A stretch of DNA of 64,000 bases from Bifidobacterium ruminantium DSM 6489 (GCF_000770925.1 NZ_JDTK01000012.1:1-64000), one strand, 5' to 3'. Shown: positions 44,223-54,306, counted from the stretch's first letter. Notes: a model not told the origin generated them from the sequence alone. Program-made: numbers and translations.

Positions 44223-44330
44223 TCAGACAAGCGCGGTTTCGTATGCGCCGTTGACGGATTCGGATATGGCATTGGCGTAGAGGTCGCTGCCCATGACGGC
44301 ACCGTCAGAAAACACGTCGCGCAGAATACG
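44223..44330 (-). pseudogene. IS3-family transposase fragment
   Basis: A minus-strand frame between two stops encodes 35 residues including SDLYANAISESVNGAYETAL, which matches the DDE region (DSYDNALAESVNG...KTEL) of IS3-type transposases. Nothing else of the transposase is left. Confidence 0.6.
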
Positions 44331-44420
44331 TCAGATAATCACCGACTATTTTTGTTGATTGAGCACAAACAGTGATATGCAGATAACGTCCGGGAAGAAA
44401 ACCATTGACTCCGTCAAGCA

Positions 44421-44780
44421 TCATGGACGCGACTGACGGTGAGGCGGAATGTCACCCGTCGCATCAAGACCGGCATCAAGGTCGTTCGCGTCGCGCAACG
44501 ACAACCTGCCGAAATACTTCAACAAGTCACCATCGCCAAACCAGAAACGCTGCGAGCATCTCGCCACGGATGGCTTGTATAGGCCCTCCTGACGCCAGTC
44601 AAGCAACGGCACGTCACCCGGACCGTTCCATGTCGTCACACTGGTCACCTTGACGACGATACCCGAGACCCGATCGCCCTCGACCCTGGTGACGATGACG
44701 GGCCTGATCTTGCCCACGCCGGGATGATCGGGGAACTCGACGCGCATCAGCCACACGTCATATACTTCGGGCTCATGCAT
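44421..44780 (-). CDS. MazF/PemK-like toxin
   Basis: 119 residues from ATG 44780, overlapping the antitoxin stop by eight bases (ATGCATGA). The beginning VYDVWLMRVEF, then KIRPVIVTRVEGDRVSGIVV and VKVTSVTTW follow the MazF/PemK fold of mRNA interferases, though the usual N-terminal R-G-[DE]-[IV] is replaced. The antitoxin is of RelB/DinJ type. Apparently complete. Confidence 0.65.
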   Translation of the reverse strand: MHEPEVYDVWLMRVEFPDHPGVGKIRPVIVTRVEGDRVSGIVVKVTSVTTWNGPGDVPLLDWRQEGLYKPSVARCSQRFWFGDGDLLKYFGRLSLRDANDLDAGLDATGDIPPHRQSRP

Positions 44781-45069
44781 GATCGTAGATGTCGTCCGCC
44801 GGATCGTCCCAGTCCTGAGGCAGTACGATGTTGCCCGTACTCTTCGAACGCTCGAACCGATACGCGTCATGAGCCGGCGGAACCGGATATCCATCGGATC
44901 GGGTCGCCCTCAGACTCGGTGTGAACGGCATGCCCTTGTCGCGGACCACCTGCCGCAGACAGATCTCCGTGAATGAGCTCAGGCTCAAACCCATCTGCTC
45001 AAGCACGTCCGCCGCCTCACGCTTGACCTCGGGATCCAATGCAATGGTCGTCCGTTCCTTCACAGCCAT
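44773..45069 (-). CDS. RelB/DinJ-family antitoxin
   Basis: 98 residues from ATG 45069 with GAGAGGTGGTTGCT upstream. The ribbon-helix-helix start ERTTIALDPEVKREAADVLE and SLSSFTEICLRQVV are typical of RelB/DinJ. It should bind its own promoter and the toxin encoded next. The acidic C-terminus (QDWDDPADDIYDHA) would be the toxin-binding part. Last gene of the island. Confidence 0.82.
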   Translation of the reverse strand: MAVKERTTIALDPEVKREAADVLEQMGLSLSSFTEICLRQVVRDKGMPFTPSLRATRSDGYPVPPAHDAYRFERSKSTGNIVLPQDWDDPADDIYDHA

Positions 45070-45178
45070 AGCAACCACCTCTCAATATGCATTACATAAG
45101 AATTATGTAAATTATATGCAGCTCTAATACACATCCACAAGTTACTCAAATAAATTCTGCTTGGTAAGCATCATGACC

Positions 45179-45225
45179 GTCTCAAGCCCATGAGACACTT
45201 AAGACCATGACTACAGTTATCATGA
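45179..45225 (+). repeat. Copy 3 of the leader repeat, at the cyclophilin start
   Basis: TCAAGCCCATGAGACACTTA followed by GACC and ATGACTACAGTTATCATGAG: the real leader and first codons of the cyclophilin gene. The identity with copies 1 and 2 stops after about codon 7-8. Confidence 0.8.
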
Positions 45226-45746
45226 GCACCTCCGAAGGTGACATCAAAATCAACCTATTCGACGACGAAACCCCGAAAACCGTGGCCAATTTCCTTGGCC
45301 TCGCGACCGGTGAGAAGGAATGGACCGATCCGATGACCGGTCAGCCTTCCCATGAGCCGTTCTACAACGGCCTGACCTTCCACCGCATCATCAAGGACTT
45401 CATGATCCAAGGCGGCTGCCCGCTGGGCAACGGCACCGGCGGCCCGGGCTACGATTTCGATGACGAAATCGTTCCGGAACTGAAGTTCGACCACCCGTAT
45501 CTGCTGGCCATGGCAAACGCAGGCCTGCGCCGCGGCATGGATGGCAAAATCCATGGAACCAACGGCTCCCAGTTCTTCATCACCACCGTGCCGACCCCGT
45601 GGCTGGATGGTCATCACACCATCTTCGGCGAGGTCGCCGATGACGAGTCCAAGGCCGTCGTCGACAAGCTTGAGGCAGTGAACACCGATCGCATGGACCG
45701 TCCGACCGAGCCGGTCGGCATCGTGTCCGTGGAAGTGCTCAAGTAA
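45207..45746 (+). CDS. Cyclophilin-type peptidyl-prolyl isomerase
   Basis: 179 residues. It speeds proline cis-trans isomerisation in the cytoplasm; there is no signal peptide. Cyclophilin features are [19 protein letters not shown] near residues 58-76, the NGSQFFIT segment near 114 and [12 protein letters not shown] near 126. Its leader and first codons are duplicated at 38231 and 39962, so the gene start seems to have been the insertion target of the island. A bidirectional terminator follows. Confidence 0.93.
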   Translation: MTTVIMSTSEGDIKINLFDDETPKTVANFLGLATGEKEWTDPMTGQPSHEPFYNGLTFHRIIKDFMIQGGCPLGNGTGGPGYDFDDEIVPELKFDHPYLLAMANAGLRRGMDGKIHGTNGSQFFITTVPTPWLDGHHTIFGEVADDESKAVVDKLEAVNTDRMDRPTEPVGIVSVEVLK

Positions 45747-45776
45747 CAGCGTTCAAATAAAATCACCATACGATAT

Positions 45777-45808
45777 GAATGAAGCCCCTCCGACGAGGGG
45801 CTTCATTC
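45777..45808. terminator. Bidirectional terminator between cyclophilin gene and rel
   Basis: GAATGAAGCCCCTC (45777-45790) pairs with GAGGGGCTTCATTC (45795-45808), loop CGAC, between convergent genes. Confidence 0.88.
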
Positions 45809-45835
45809 ATTCTGCGATCCGATTGATCGGGACCG

Positions 45836-48157
45836 TCACATCTTGCGCAGCCGCGGTTCCGCGGAATCCTTCGCTCCGGTGATACGGTACACGTCGAACA
45901 CGCCTTCGATCTTGCGCACTGCGGCAAGCAACGTGTTCAGGTGCTGCGGGTCTGCCATTTCGAAGCTGAACTGGCTGGTGGCCACACGGTCAGTGCCGGT
46001 GGAGATCGCACCGGAGATGATGTTCACGCCATGATCGGACAGCACACGCGTCACGTCACTGAGCAGATGCGGACGGTCAAGCGCCTCGACCTGGATCTTG
46101 ACCATGAACACGCCCTTGGTGCTGGTCCACTGCACGTCCACCACGCGTTCGGGCTGACGTCTTTCCAGTTCGAGCATGTTCTGGCAGTCCACGCGATGTA
46201 CAGACACGCCTTGGTTGCGGGTGATGAAGCCGATGATTTTGTCTCCCGGCACCGGCATGCAGCAGCGGGCCAGCTTGACCCAGATGTCACCCACGCCTTT
46301 GACGGAAATGCCCAACGAGCTGGTGGTCTTCTTGGTGCGTTCCACCTGCTTGAGCGGCAACGCCTCCTGTTCGACCTCCTCGTCGACCTCGTCGCTGCCG
46401 GCGTCCCGGACCAGATGGGAGATGACGTTCTGCGTGGAGATCTGACCATCGCCAATCGCCGCGAATACCGCGTCGGCATTGGCGAAATTCAGCTCGTCGG
46501 CGATACCGACCAGCGCTTCCGGCGTCATCAGCGTGCCGATCGGCAGGTTGCGCTTGCGCATGGCACGGATCAGTTCGTCGCGTCCCTCCTCGACGGCTTC
46601 GGTGCGGCGTTCCTTGCTGAACCATTGGCGGATCTTGTTGCGCGCCTTCGGGCTTTTGGTGAAGCTCAGCCAATCGCGTGACGGTCCGGCCGACTCGGAC
46701 TTGGATGTAAGTATTTCGACGGTGTCGCCGTTCTCAAGCTTGGTGTCGAGCGGTACCAACCGTCCGTTCACACGCGCACCCATGGTACGGTGTCCGACTT
46801 CGGTGTGCACCGCGTAGGCGAAGTCGATCGGAGTGGCTTCGGCCGGCAGGGAGACGATCTTGCCTTTCGGTGTGAACACGTATACTTCGGATCCGCCCAG
46901 ATCCTCCTTGAGCGATCCGAGGAATTCGTTGGAATCCGGTGTCTCGCTCGTCCAGTCGGCGAGCTGTTGGATCCACTTGAGGTTGTCGGCCTCGCTCAGC
47001 TCCTGGTTCTCCCCACGCTTGCGGTCGGACTTGTCCGGTGAGCTCAGGGCACGACCGGCCTGGCCATTCTCCTTGTATTTCCAGTGCGCGGCGATGCCGA
47101 ATTCGGCACGCCGGTGCATGTCCCACGTGCGGATCTGGATCTCAACCGGCTTACCGCCAGGGCCGACCACCGTGGTGTGCAGGCTCTGGTACATGTTGAG
47201 CTTCGGCATGGCGACGTAATCCTTGAAGCGACCCGGAACGGGGCTCCAGCGCGCATGCACCGCGCCCAACGCCGCATAGCAGTCCTGAATCGTGTCGACG
47301 ATGATGCGCACACCCACCAAATCGTAGATGTTCGCGAAATCGTGCCCGCGCACGATCATCTTCTGATAGATGGAGAAATAGTCCTTCGGACGACCCGTCA
47401 CATAGGCCTTGATGTGCTGGGCGCTGAGATCCTCATTGACTTCGGCGAGAATCTGCTTCAGATACACATCCCGCTGGCCGGCGCGGCGCGCCACCAGCAC
47501 CACAATCTCGTTGTAGATCTTCGGATACAGGACCTTGAAACTCAGTTCCTCAAGTTCGGTTTTGATGGCGTTCATGCCAAGACGATTGGCGAGCGGGGCG
47601 TACACGTCCAGCGTTTCGCGCGCCTTCTTCTGCGCGTTCGACTGCTTGACGTAGCGCCATGTGCGGGCGTTGTGCACACGGTCGGCAAGCTTGACCACCA
47701 GCACGCGCACGTCGCGGCTCATCGCCACCACCATCTTGCGGATGGTTTCGGCCTGGGCGGAATCGCCGTATTCCATCTTGGAAAGCTTCGTGACGCCGTC
47801 GACCAGTCCGGTCACCGTGTCGCCGAACTCGGCGCGGCATTCGTCAAGCGTGTAATCGGTGTCCTCCACCGTATCGTGCAGGAGCCCCGCGGCCACGACC
47901 AACGGTCCCATGCCCAGATCGGCAAGGATCTGCGCCACCGCAAGCGGATGGATGATGTAGGGCTCGCCGGATTTGCGCCGCTGCGACGAATGTTGGGTGA
48001 CCGCGCGTTGGTACGCCCTTGAAAGAATGCTCATATCCTCGCCGGGATGATGGTATTCGCACATCCTCAGAATCGGCTCAAGCGGGTCGAGGGGATTCGC
48101 GCTGATCTCGCAGCCCAGCATTCGGGCCGAACGAACCTCATGATCCATGTCGCTCAT
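45836..48157 (-). CDS. rel: Bifunctional (p)ppGpp synthetase/hydrolase Rel
   Basis: 773 residues from ATG 48157, directly after GAGGAGGATGAA; the open frame continues upstream through dut but is not coding there. It makes and degrades the stringent-response alarmone. Domains in order: HD hydrolase (AGLLHDTVEDTDYTLDE near residue 90), synthetase (PKLNMYQSLHTTVVGP near 310), TGS (VYVFTPKGKIVSLP near 425), and a C-terminal ACT domain. Both catalytic regions look intact. It is the third gene of a DUF4193-dut-rel series. Confidence 0.94.
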   Translation of the reverse strand: MSDMDHEVRSARMLGCEISANPLDPLEPILRMCEYHHPGEDMSILSRAYQRAVTQHSSQRRKSGEPYIIHPLAVAQILADLGMGPLVVAAGLLHDTVEDTDYTLDECRAEFGDTVTGLVDGVTKLSKMEYGDSAQAETIRKMVVAMSRDVRVLVVKLADRVHNARTWRYVKQSNAQKKARETLDVYAPLANRLGMNAIKTELEELSFKVLYPKIYNEIVVLVARRAGQRDVYLKQILAEVNEDLSAQHIKAYVTGRPKDYFSIYQKMIVRGHDFANIYDLVGVRIIVDTIQDCYAALGAVHARWSPVPGRFKDYVAMPKLNMYQSLHTTVVGPGGKPVEIQIRTWDMHRRAEFGIAAHWKYKENGQAGRALSSPDKSDRKRGENQELSEADNLKWIQQLADWTSETPDSNEFLGSLKEDLGGSEVYVFTPKGKIVSLPAEATPIDFAYAVHTEVGHRTMGARVNGRLVPLDTKLENGDTVEILTSKSESAGPSRDWLSFTKSPKARNKIRQWFSKERRTEAVEEGRDELIRAMRKRNLPIGTLMTPEALVGIADELNFANADAVFAAIGDGQISTQNVISHLVRDAGSDEVDEEVEQEALPLKQVERTKKTTSSLGISVKGVGDIWVKLARCCMPVPGDKIIGFITRNQGVSVHRVDCQNMLELERRQPERVVDVQWTSTKGVFMVKIQVEALDRPHLLSDVTRVLSDHGVNIISGAISTGTDRVATSQFSFEMADPQHLNTLLAAVRKIEGVFDVYRITGAKDSAEPRLRKM

Positions 48158-48278
48158 TTCATCCTCCTCGCTTGGAATGAACCCTATAGTACCCGCGTAT
48201 CGACGCATATCGGGAGCACCCGGCCACATTGTCGCGCAACCGGGTGTTTCCAAAAAACTTCGTTGGTCGTATGCCTCG

Positions 48279-48755
48279 TCAGGACGCGACGCCGGTCGAA
48301 CCGAACCCGCGCTCGGCGCGGTCGGAACCGGGCAAGGTCTGCGCGTCGATGAACTTCGCTTCGACATACCGTTGGATGACCAGCTGCGCGATGCGATCGC
48401 CCGGATGGAACGTCACAGTATGCTCCGGGTCGAGATTGATCAGCGGCACCTTGATCTCGCCACGGTATCCCGCATCGATGGTGCCCGGCGCGTTCAGCAC
48501 GGTGACACCCTGCTTGACGGCAAGACCCGAACGCGGATGCACGAGCGCGACATAGCCGGCCGGCAACGCGATCGCCACTCCTGTGGGCACCAGCGCCCTG
48601 TGGAACGGCTCAAGCGTGACCTCTTCGGTGGTGCGCAGATCCGCGCCCGCGTCTCCGGCGTGGGCGTAATGCAGCTGAGCGGGTCGGTCGGGATCCAGCG
48701 ACTTTACCAGAACTTCGACGTTTTCCGGCTCGTTGTATGCCTCGTCGAACGCCAT
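48279..48755 (-). CDS. dut: dUTP diphosphatase
   Basis: 158 residues from ATG 48755, which overlaps the DUF4193 stop by one base (TGATG). All five dUTPase motifs are visible: AGDAGADL, HPRSGLAVKQG, NAPGTIDAGYRGEI, GDRIAQLVIQ and RGFGSTG. The trimeric enzyme removes dUTP and supplies dUMP for thymidylate. Confidence 0.95.
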   Translation of the reverse strand: MAFDEAYNEPENVEVLVKSLDPDRPAQLHYAHAGDAGADLRTTEEVTLEPFHRALVPTGVAIALPAGYVALVHPRSGLAVKQGVTVLNAPGTIDAGYRGEIKVPLINLDPEHTVTFHPGDRIAQLVIQRYVEAKFIDAQTLPGSDRAERGFGSTGVAS

Positions 48756-49048
48756 CAGGCAGCACACTCCTTGCATACCGGCTGGCCGTCCGCGGTGGTG
48801 TGGTCAAGCTGGCTGCGATGCTTCACCAGAAAGCATTCGGAGCAGATGAACTCGTCGCCCTGCATCGGAATGACGGTCACCGAAGCGTCCTCATTGCTCA
48901 AATCGGCGCCCGGCAGCTCGTAATCCTCGGCGATGGCGTTCTCGTCGTCGTCCATATCGTTGGAGTTGTTCTGAGAACCTTTGCCCAAAGCCTGGAGCGA
49001 CTCCTCGTCCTCGTCCTTGTTGCGCGGGGAATCATAATCCTGTGCCAT
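48755..49048 (-). CDS. DUF4193 family protein (small zinc-ribbon-like)
   Basis: 97 residues from ATG 49048 with AAAGGAATCTCG upstream. The first half is acidic and disordered (NKDEDEESLQALGKG, NDMDDDENAIAEDY). The second half holds two cysteine pairs, CSECFLVKHRSQ and CKECAA, likely binding zinc. This family is actinobacterial and commonly lies beside dut; no function is known. It opens the dut-rel series and is divergent from sepH. Confidence 0.9.
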   Translation of the reverse strand: MAQDYDSPRNKDEDEESLQALGKGSQNNSNDMDDDENAIAEDYELPGADLSNEDASVTVIPMQGDEFICSECFLVKHRSQLDHTTADGQPVCKECAA

Positions 49049-49197
49049 CGAGATTCCTTTCATCATCTACGGTGCCTTATGCGCCATAGAATACATGACT
49101 TTTCCCCCGCTAGAATACACGAATTGAAATACTCGTAAAATCCGACACGTGGGGCACAATAGAATTAGTAGAAAAAATTAAGGGAAAGTGGTGTGTT

Positions 49198-50232
49198 GTG
49201 CCTGAGAATGCGCTCGAAGACGCACGGTTCGATCATGTAAGCGAAACCGGCGAACTCATCTTTGTTTCAGGTGCCGGCAAATTCGCCGTCAAAGTCACTG
49301 AATCGCTTGAAAGAGCCATTTTGGAGGCGAAGCAGATTCGCTCCGAAGCCCAAGAGGAGCATCAGGCCCAAACCCCCTCAACTCTACCGATATCGCAGAT
49401 TCAATCGCTGATCCGAGCCGGCGCGAGCCCGACACGCGTCGCGGAACGTTATGGACTGAGTGAAGCGCTCGTTCGGCGTTTCTCATCGGCGGTGGAGACC
49501 GAAAAGCAATATGCGATCGAACAGTTCCTTGCCGTTCCCGCGCCGAAGGAAAGCCGGGTGCGGTCGCTTTCCGAGCTGATCGAGCGCACGTTCGCGGCCG
49601 CGCGGGTGCGTTTGGAAGACGTGAAATGGAAGGCCACCAGACGTGGATTGGAACCGTGGAAAATCAGCGCGCAATTCGAATCCTCCGGCCGGACCGTGTG
49701 CGCGGAATGGTCATGGAACATGCATGACAATGCGGTCGTCTGCCTTAATTCCGCGGCACGCAAGCTTATCGGCGAGCAGGACACGCCGGGGGAAGGACAT
49801 GCCGAAAAGCATGTCGATCAAGGATTCCTCACTTCGTTGAATCTTCCTGGAGATTCCGCACGTTCCGCACGCATCGAGCAGACGGTGTCCGCATGGAATA
49901 CACTGGAACCGCCCACGACGGCGGACACGCCATCGGACGGCGGAAAAACCGTCTCGAATGTCCTCGATGCGTCCAATTCCAAGCCGAACAACGATGTGCC
50001 GTTGCCTGATCGTCCGAAGACAGTGGCGAGCCTTCTGCCCACCGAGGCGAAGACCCCGCAAGCCACGGATGAAACCCAGGACGCGAAAACCGGAACCACG
50101 GAAGTGTCCGCGCCCATCACGCTCAAAACGGAGCAGACGCAGGATCCGCACAGCCAGAACACGACCAAGACGAGACGCCGTTCGGGACGTTCCGCGGTGC
50201 CGAGCTGGGATGAGATCCTGTTCGGAGACTGA
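49198..50232 (+). CDS. sepH: SepH, FtsZ-regulating septation protein (DUF3071)
   Basis: 344 residues from GTG 49198, with AAGGG some 13 bases upstream; a slightly different start is possible. The DUF3071 domain fills the N-terminal ~170 residues (ARFDHVSETGELIFVSGAGK, ISQIQSLIRAGASPTRVAER as a helix-turn-helix-like element). A long disordered tail ends in a conserved SGRSAVPSWDEILFG motif. In other actinobacteria SepH stimulates FtsZ assembly at the septum. Confidence 0.9.
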   Translation: MPENALEDARFDHVSETGELIFVSGAGKFAVKVTESLERAILEAKQIRSEAQEEHQAQTPSTLPISQIQSLIRAGASPTRVAERYGLSEALVRRFSSAVETEKQYAIEQFLAVPAPKESRVRSLSELIERTFAAARVRLEDVKWKATRRGLEPWKISAQFESSGRTVCAEWSWNMHDNAVVCLNSAARKLIGEQDTPGEGHAEKHVDQGFLTSLNLPGDSARSARIEQTVSAWNTLEPPTTADTPSDGGKTVSNVLDASNSKPNNDVPLPDRPKTVASLLPTEAKTPQATDETQDAKTGTTEVSAPITLKTEQTQDPHSQNTTKTRRRSGRSAVPSWDEILFGD

Positions 50233-50234
50233 CG

Positions 50235-50275
50235 ACACTCATTCGTAAGAACCCGCACTCATTCGTAAGAAGCCC
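50235..50275 (+). repeat. Short tandem repeat after sepH
   Basis: CACTCATTCGTAAGAACCCG is followed at once by CACTCATTCGTAAGAAGCCC: two units of about 20 bases. No function suggested. Confidence 0.75.
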
Positions 50276-50321
50276 GCTTGAAGGAGACGAAGGTCTCGGC
50301 AAGCGTTTTCAGATGGGTGCT

Positions 50322-51548
50322 TCAGACGATGTCGATCAGACAGGGAATGTCCGATTCCAATCGGGTGAGCGAACCGTGGACGCTGGGCAGATGCATCGCC
50401 TTTTCCGTTTGCGTACGGGAATCGACGATGGTGGTGGCTCCGGCCGAGGACACAATCACGTCGCCGATCATCGGCTCCACGTATGAAGCCACCTGTCCGT
50501 AAACGCCTTCCTCGATGGCTTGCCGACGCGTGCGCACCTGCGCCCGCTCCCCCAACGTCTCACGCCATCTCGCGGCGATGTCCTCGGGTTTCTCATCGGC
50601 TTCGGCGTAAAGCATGACGCAACGCGGTTCGCCTCCCACCTTCGCCACTCCCCTCATCAGACGGGGGTCGGCTGCAATATCGACGCAGCATTCCGGGTCC
50701 GCGGTGATCATCCCGTGGTCCGCCACGATGACCATGAGCGTGCCTTTGGGAAGATTGCGCCGTAAGAGACCCAACTGCGCATCGACACGTTCGAACGCGC
50801 CGATCCATTTGTCGGAGTCCCAACCGTAATTGTGTCCGATCTTATCGGTGTCGCGCAGGTACACGTACGTCAATCCCGGTGTCCATGCCGCATTGGCGGC
50901 TGTCATGATGCGTCGGCGAGGATCGTCGTTGGAGATGTAATCGCTGCCGCGCAATGCCGCCTGTGTCAATGCGGAGAACGCGAATTTCGGCAAGCCTGAA
51001 CTGGTGACGCGAACGCCTTGCGCCGTCAGTCGTTCGAAAATGGTCGGCTGGCGCTGCAATTCCATCGGCGCGGGGGCGTTTTTGAAGGATATGAGCTGAC
51101 AAATCTCTCCAATGTCGGGATTGAGCTGCGTGTATCCGGTCATGCCGGTCAGTCCGGGGCAGGTGCCGGTACCGAAGGTGGACATGGCGGCCACCGTGGT
51201 GCTGGGCATGCATGTGGCGATCGGACGCTGGTTGGCGCTGTCAGCCATCAGCGAGCGCAGATATGGCGCATGCCCCAATCTCATGTTGATGTTCCAATAA
51301 CCGAGGCCATCCACCAGAACCACGACCGCCGAACTCGCATCGGGCAGGCCAAGCGCCTCCTGCAGGTGTTTCGGGTCGGCGTGCACCGTCGTCGGTATGG
51401 GATGTCCGATGGCACTGGAGATGGCTGGAAGCACTGAGGACAAGTGGAATGCTCCGCCGCGGGCGTTTCCATCGGGCGTATCGTCTCCGTATGACGCTGG
51501 TCTGGTCATGGACAGCAGCTGGTCGGTATCGGGCACTTCAACACTCAT
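50322..51548 (-). CDS. Alkaline-phosphatase-superfamily phosphodiesterase
   Basis: 408 residues if ATG 51548 is used (51557 is also possible). Features of nucleotide pyrophosphatase/phosphodiesterases: SAVVVLVDGLGYWN near residue 80, CMPSTTVAAMSTFGTG with the likely nucleophilic Thr near 115-130, and LMVIVADHGMI near 285. No signal peptide, so it acts in the cytoplasm unless exported otherwise. Substrate unknown. Divergent from parC. Confidence 0.82.
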   Translation of the reverse strand: MSVEVPDTDQLLSMTRPASYGDDTPDGNARGGAFHLSSVLPAISSAIGHPIPTTVHADPKHLQEALGLPDASSAVVVLVDGLGYWNINMRLGHAPYLRSLMADSANQRPIATCMPSTTVAAMSTFGTGTCPGLTGMTGYTQLNPDIGEICQLISFKNAPAPMELQRQPTIFERLTAQGVRVTSSGLPKFAFSALTQAALRGSDYISNDDPRRRIMTAANAAWTPGLTYVYLRDTDKIGHNYGWDSDKWIGAFERVDAQLGLLRRNLPKGTLMVIVADHGMITADPECCVDIAADPRLMRGVAKVGGEPRCVMLYAEADEKPEDIAARWRETLGERAQVRTRRQAIEEGVYGQVASYVEPMIGDVIVSSAGATTIVDSRTQTEKAMHLPSVHGSLTRLESDIPCLIDIV

Positions 51549-51633
51549 GGTTTCCATTCAAGCACCGCGGCAGTACCAGCTGGTAACATTGCTAGGTTGA
51601 TTACCATAAACTTTCCGTGAGGAGAATCACCGC

Positions 51634-54306
51634 ATGGTGTCGCACCGCAAACCGGCAAAACCAGCCTTCGACCCGCGTACGGTCAAGGAGAACATCGTCG
51701 AAACGCCGCTGAACGAGGAGATGAGCAAATCGTTCCTCGAATACGCGTATTCGGTGATTTACGCCCGAGCGCTGCCTGATGCCAGGGATGGTCTGAAGCC
51801 GGTGCAACGGCGCATCATCTATCAGATGGGTCAGATGAATCTCAATCCGGATCGTCCGTATATGAAGTCGGCCCGCGTGGTGGGCGAAGTGATGGGCAAG
51901 CTCCATCCTCACGGCGATTCCGCGATCTACGAGGCGATGGTGCGTTTGGCGCAGCCATTCGCCATGCGTCTGCCGTTGGTGGATGGCCATGGCAATTTCG
52001 GTTCCCTTGATGATGGTCCGGCGGCCTCGCGTTATACCGAGGCGCGCATGGCTCCGGCCGCGTTGGGTATGAACGCGGATATTGCTGAGGATACGGTCGA
52101 TTTCACGCCGAATTACGATAACAAGCTCAAGGAGCCGACCGTTCTACCCGCGGCGATTCCGAACCTGTTGGTCAATGGCGGTTCCGGTATAGCCGTCGGC
52201 ATGGCCACGAACATGGCCACGCACAATCTTGGTGAGGTGGTGGCCGCGGCCAAGCATCTCATGCGTCATCCCGACGCGACTTTGGAGGAGCTGATGCGCT
52301 ACGTGCCGGGTCCGGATTGGCCGGGTGGCGGCGTGATTGTGGGCCGCAAGGGCATTCGCGAGGCGTATGAGACCGGCCGTGGCGCGTTGACCACGAGGTC
52401 GGTCACGCATATTGAGAATGTGACGGCGCGCAAGAAGGCGATCGTGGTGACGGAGCTTCCGTTCATGGTTGGTCCGGAACGTGTGCTGGAACGTATTTCC
52501 GAAGGCGTGAAGAACCGCAAGCTGGAGGGTATTTCCGGCGCCATCGATCTGACCGACCGTCATAACGGCACCCGTCTGGTCATCGAGGTCAAGACCGGTT
52601 TCGACCCGAATGCCGTGTTGGTCCAGCTGTTCAAGCACACGCCGTTGCAGGACAATTTCACCATCAACAACGTGGCGTTGGTCAATGGGCGTCCGCACAC
52701 CATGGGTCTCAAGGAGATGCTTCAGGTGTGGGTGGATCACCGCCGCACGGTGATTCGCCGCCGCAGCGAATTCCGCAGGAAAAAAGCGCTGGAGCGTCTG
52801 CATCTGGTGGAGGGTCTGCTGCTGGCCATGGTGGACATCGACGAGGTCATTCAAGTGATTCGTTCCTCCGATGACGCCGAGGCCGCGAAAACGAAGCTCA
52901 TCGCCGTATTCGATCTGGATGAGATCCAGGCGCAGTACATCCTCGATCTGCGTCTGCGTCGTCTGACCAAGATGAGCCGCATTGAGTTGGAGGCTGAGCG
53001 CGACGATCTGAAAAACCGCATCGAAGAGCTCGAGCGAATCCTCGCCTCCGATGAGGCGCTTGACGGCGTGGTCATCGACGAGATGGATGATGCAGTGGCC
53101 AAATACGGCACTCCACGCCGTACCGTGCTGCTGGATGAGGATGCCGAAGGCAATCTGACTCCGGTGGTGGCGCATGGCGATGATGGCGTTTCCGCGAATG
53201 CGATGGCTGCGGCGCGCACGGCGGCCACTGTATCCTCCACTGCGGCGGATGTGGCCGCGGCCGCGAAGGCTGCGAGGAAGGCCGGCGAGGACAATGCCAC
53301 CGCCGCGGCTCTGCAGATTGACGATGAGCCTTGCGCGGTGATGCTGTCCGCCACCGGTCTGATAGCGCGGACTTCCGTGGATGCGGTGGAACGTTGGGAG
53401 AACCGTTCCATTTCCACCGGCCGCGCCAAGGACGACCAAATCGTTTCGATGTTCCGCACTTCCACGCGTTCCTCGTATGGTCTGATCACGTCCGCGGGCC
53501 GTCTGGTGTTGGCCCATGTGGTCGAGCTGCCGAAGGTTTCCTCCGAGGGGACGGTCAGAGTCACTGGCGGTGTGAAGGCGGAGGAGCTGCTGGGCATGAC
53601 GGAGAACACCGACCCTGTCCGTGGGGAACGGGTCATCGCTGCGATAGCCATGCCGTCTTCGGATGAAGGCCAGCCCACTCCCCTAGCGTTGGGCACACGC
53701 AATGGTGTGGTCAAGCGTTGGAACCGCGAGTCGCCAACCACCATGGATTCGTGGAGCGTCATCGATTTGAAGGATGGAGACTCGGTGCTCGCCGCGGCCG
53801 AGGCGAATGACAACGACCGGTTGGTCTTCGTGTCCACTGATTCCTCCCTGCTGACGTTCGAGGCGAAGAACGTGCGTCCGCAGGGCCGCACCGCCGGAGG
53901 CATGGCCGGCATCCGATTGGCGGAAGGCTGCACGGTGGCCGCTTTCGCGGTCGTTCCGGCGGATAAGGTGTCTTGGAACTACGAGGAGGGCGAGAACGGC
54001 CTGTTCTCCGCTTCCGGAGCCGTGGTATTGACTGTTGCCGGCGATTCCAAGGCGCTGCCGGGCACGGAGAACGGTTCGGCGAAAGTCACTCCGTTGGAAA
54101 TGTATCCGACGAAGGGACGTGGTACTGGCGGTGTCCGCTCGCAGCGGTTCCTCAAGGGGCAGGACACGCTGATTCTCGCGTTTGTGGGCGCATATCCGGT
54201 TCATGCCTCGACCAGTGGCGGAACCGACGTGGAGCTGCCGAAGCCCGATATGCGTCGTGATGGTTCCGGAACCGAATTGTCCGCTCCGATCGCGGTAGCC
54301 GGCTGA
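51634..54306 (+). CDS. parC: DNA topoisomerase IV subunit A
   Basis: 890 residues, ATG 51634 after GTGAGGAGAATCACC. Type IIA topoisomerase breakage subunit: the active tyrosine is in [10 protein letters not shown] (Tyr about 134), next to the quinolone-region stretch [16 protein letters not shown]. The C-terminal third carries the beta-pinwheel repeats. An Ala-rich insert ([20 protein letters not shown], about residues 525-545) precedes it. Assigned as ParC rather than GyrA because parE lies 8 kb away and the GyrA-box was not seen. Confidence 0.88.
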   Translation: MVSHRKPAKPAFDPRTVKENIVETPLNEEMSKSFLEYAYSVIYARALPDARDGLKPVQRRIIYQMGQMNLNPDRPYMKSARVVGEVMGKLHPHGDSAIYEAMVRLAQPFAMRLPLVDGHGNFGSLDDGPAASRYTEARMAPAALGMNADIAEDTVDFTPNYDNKLKEPTVLPAAIPNLLVNGGSGIAVGMATNMATHNLGEVVAAAKHLMRHPDATLEELMRYVPGPDWPGGGVIVGRKGIREAYETGRGALTTRSVTHIENVTARKKAIVVTELPFMVGPERVLERISEGVKNRKLEGISGAIDLTDRHNGTRLVIEVKTGFDPNAVLVQLFKHTPLQDNFTINNVALVNGRPHTMGLKEMLQVWVDHRRTVIRRRSEFRRKKALERLHLVEGLLLAMVDIDEVIQVIRSSDDAEAAKTKLIAVFDLDEIQAQYILDLRLRRLTKMSRIELEAERDDLKNRIEELERILASDEALDGVVIDEMDDAVAKYGTPRRTVLLDEDAEGNLTPVVAHGDDGVSANAMAAARTAATVSSTAADVAAAAKAARKAGEDNATAAALQIDDEPCAVMLSATGLIARTSVDAVERWENRSISTGRAKDDQIVSMFRTSTRSSYGLITSAGRLVLAHVVELPKVSSEGTVRVTGGVKAEELLGMTENTDPVRGERVIAAIAMPSSDEGQPTPLALGTRNGVVKRWNRESPTTMDSWSVIDLKDGDSVLAAAEANDNDRLVFVSTDSSLLTFEAKNVRPQGRTAGGMAGIRLAEGCTVAAFAVVPADKVSWNYEEGENGLFSASGAVVLTVAGDSKALPGTENGSAKVTPLEMYPTKGRGTGGVRSQRFLKGQDTLILAFVGAYPVHASTSGGTDVELPKPDMRRDGSGTELSAPIAVAG

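Noticed and set aside
45836-48367. Longer rel reading from 48367
   Set aside because: The extra 70 residues are low-quality sequence overlapping dut antiparallel-in-frame; ATG 48157 has a strong ribosome site and begins the conserved protein.
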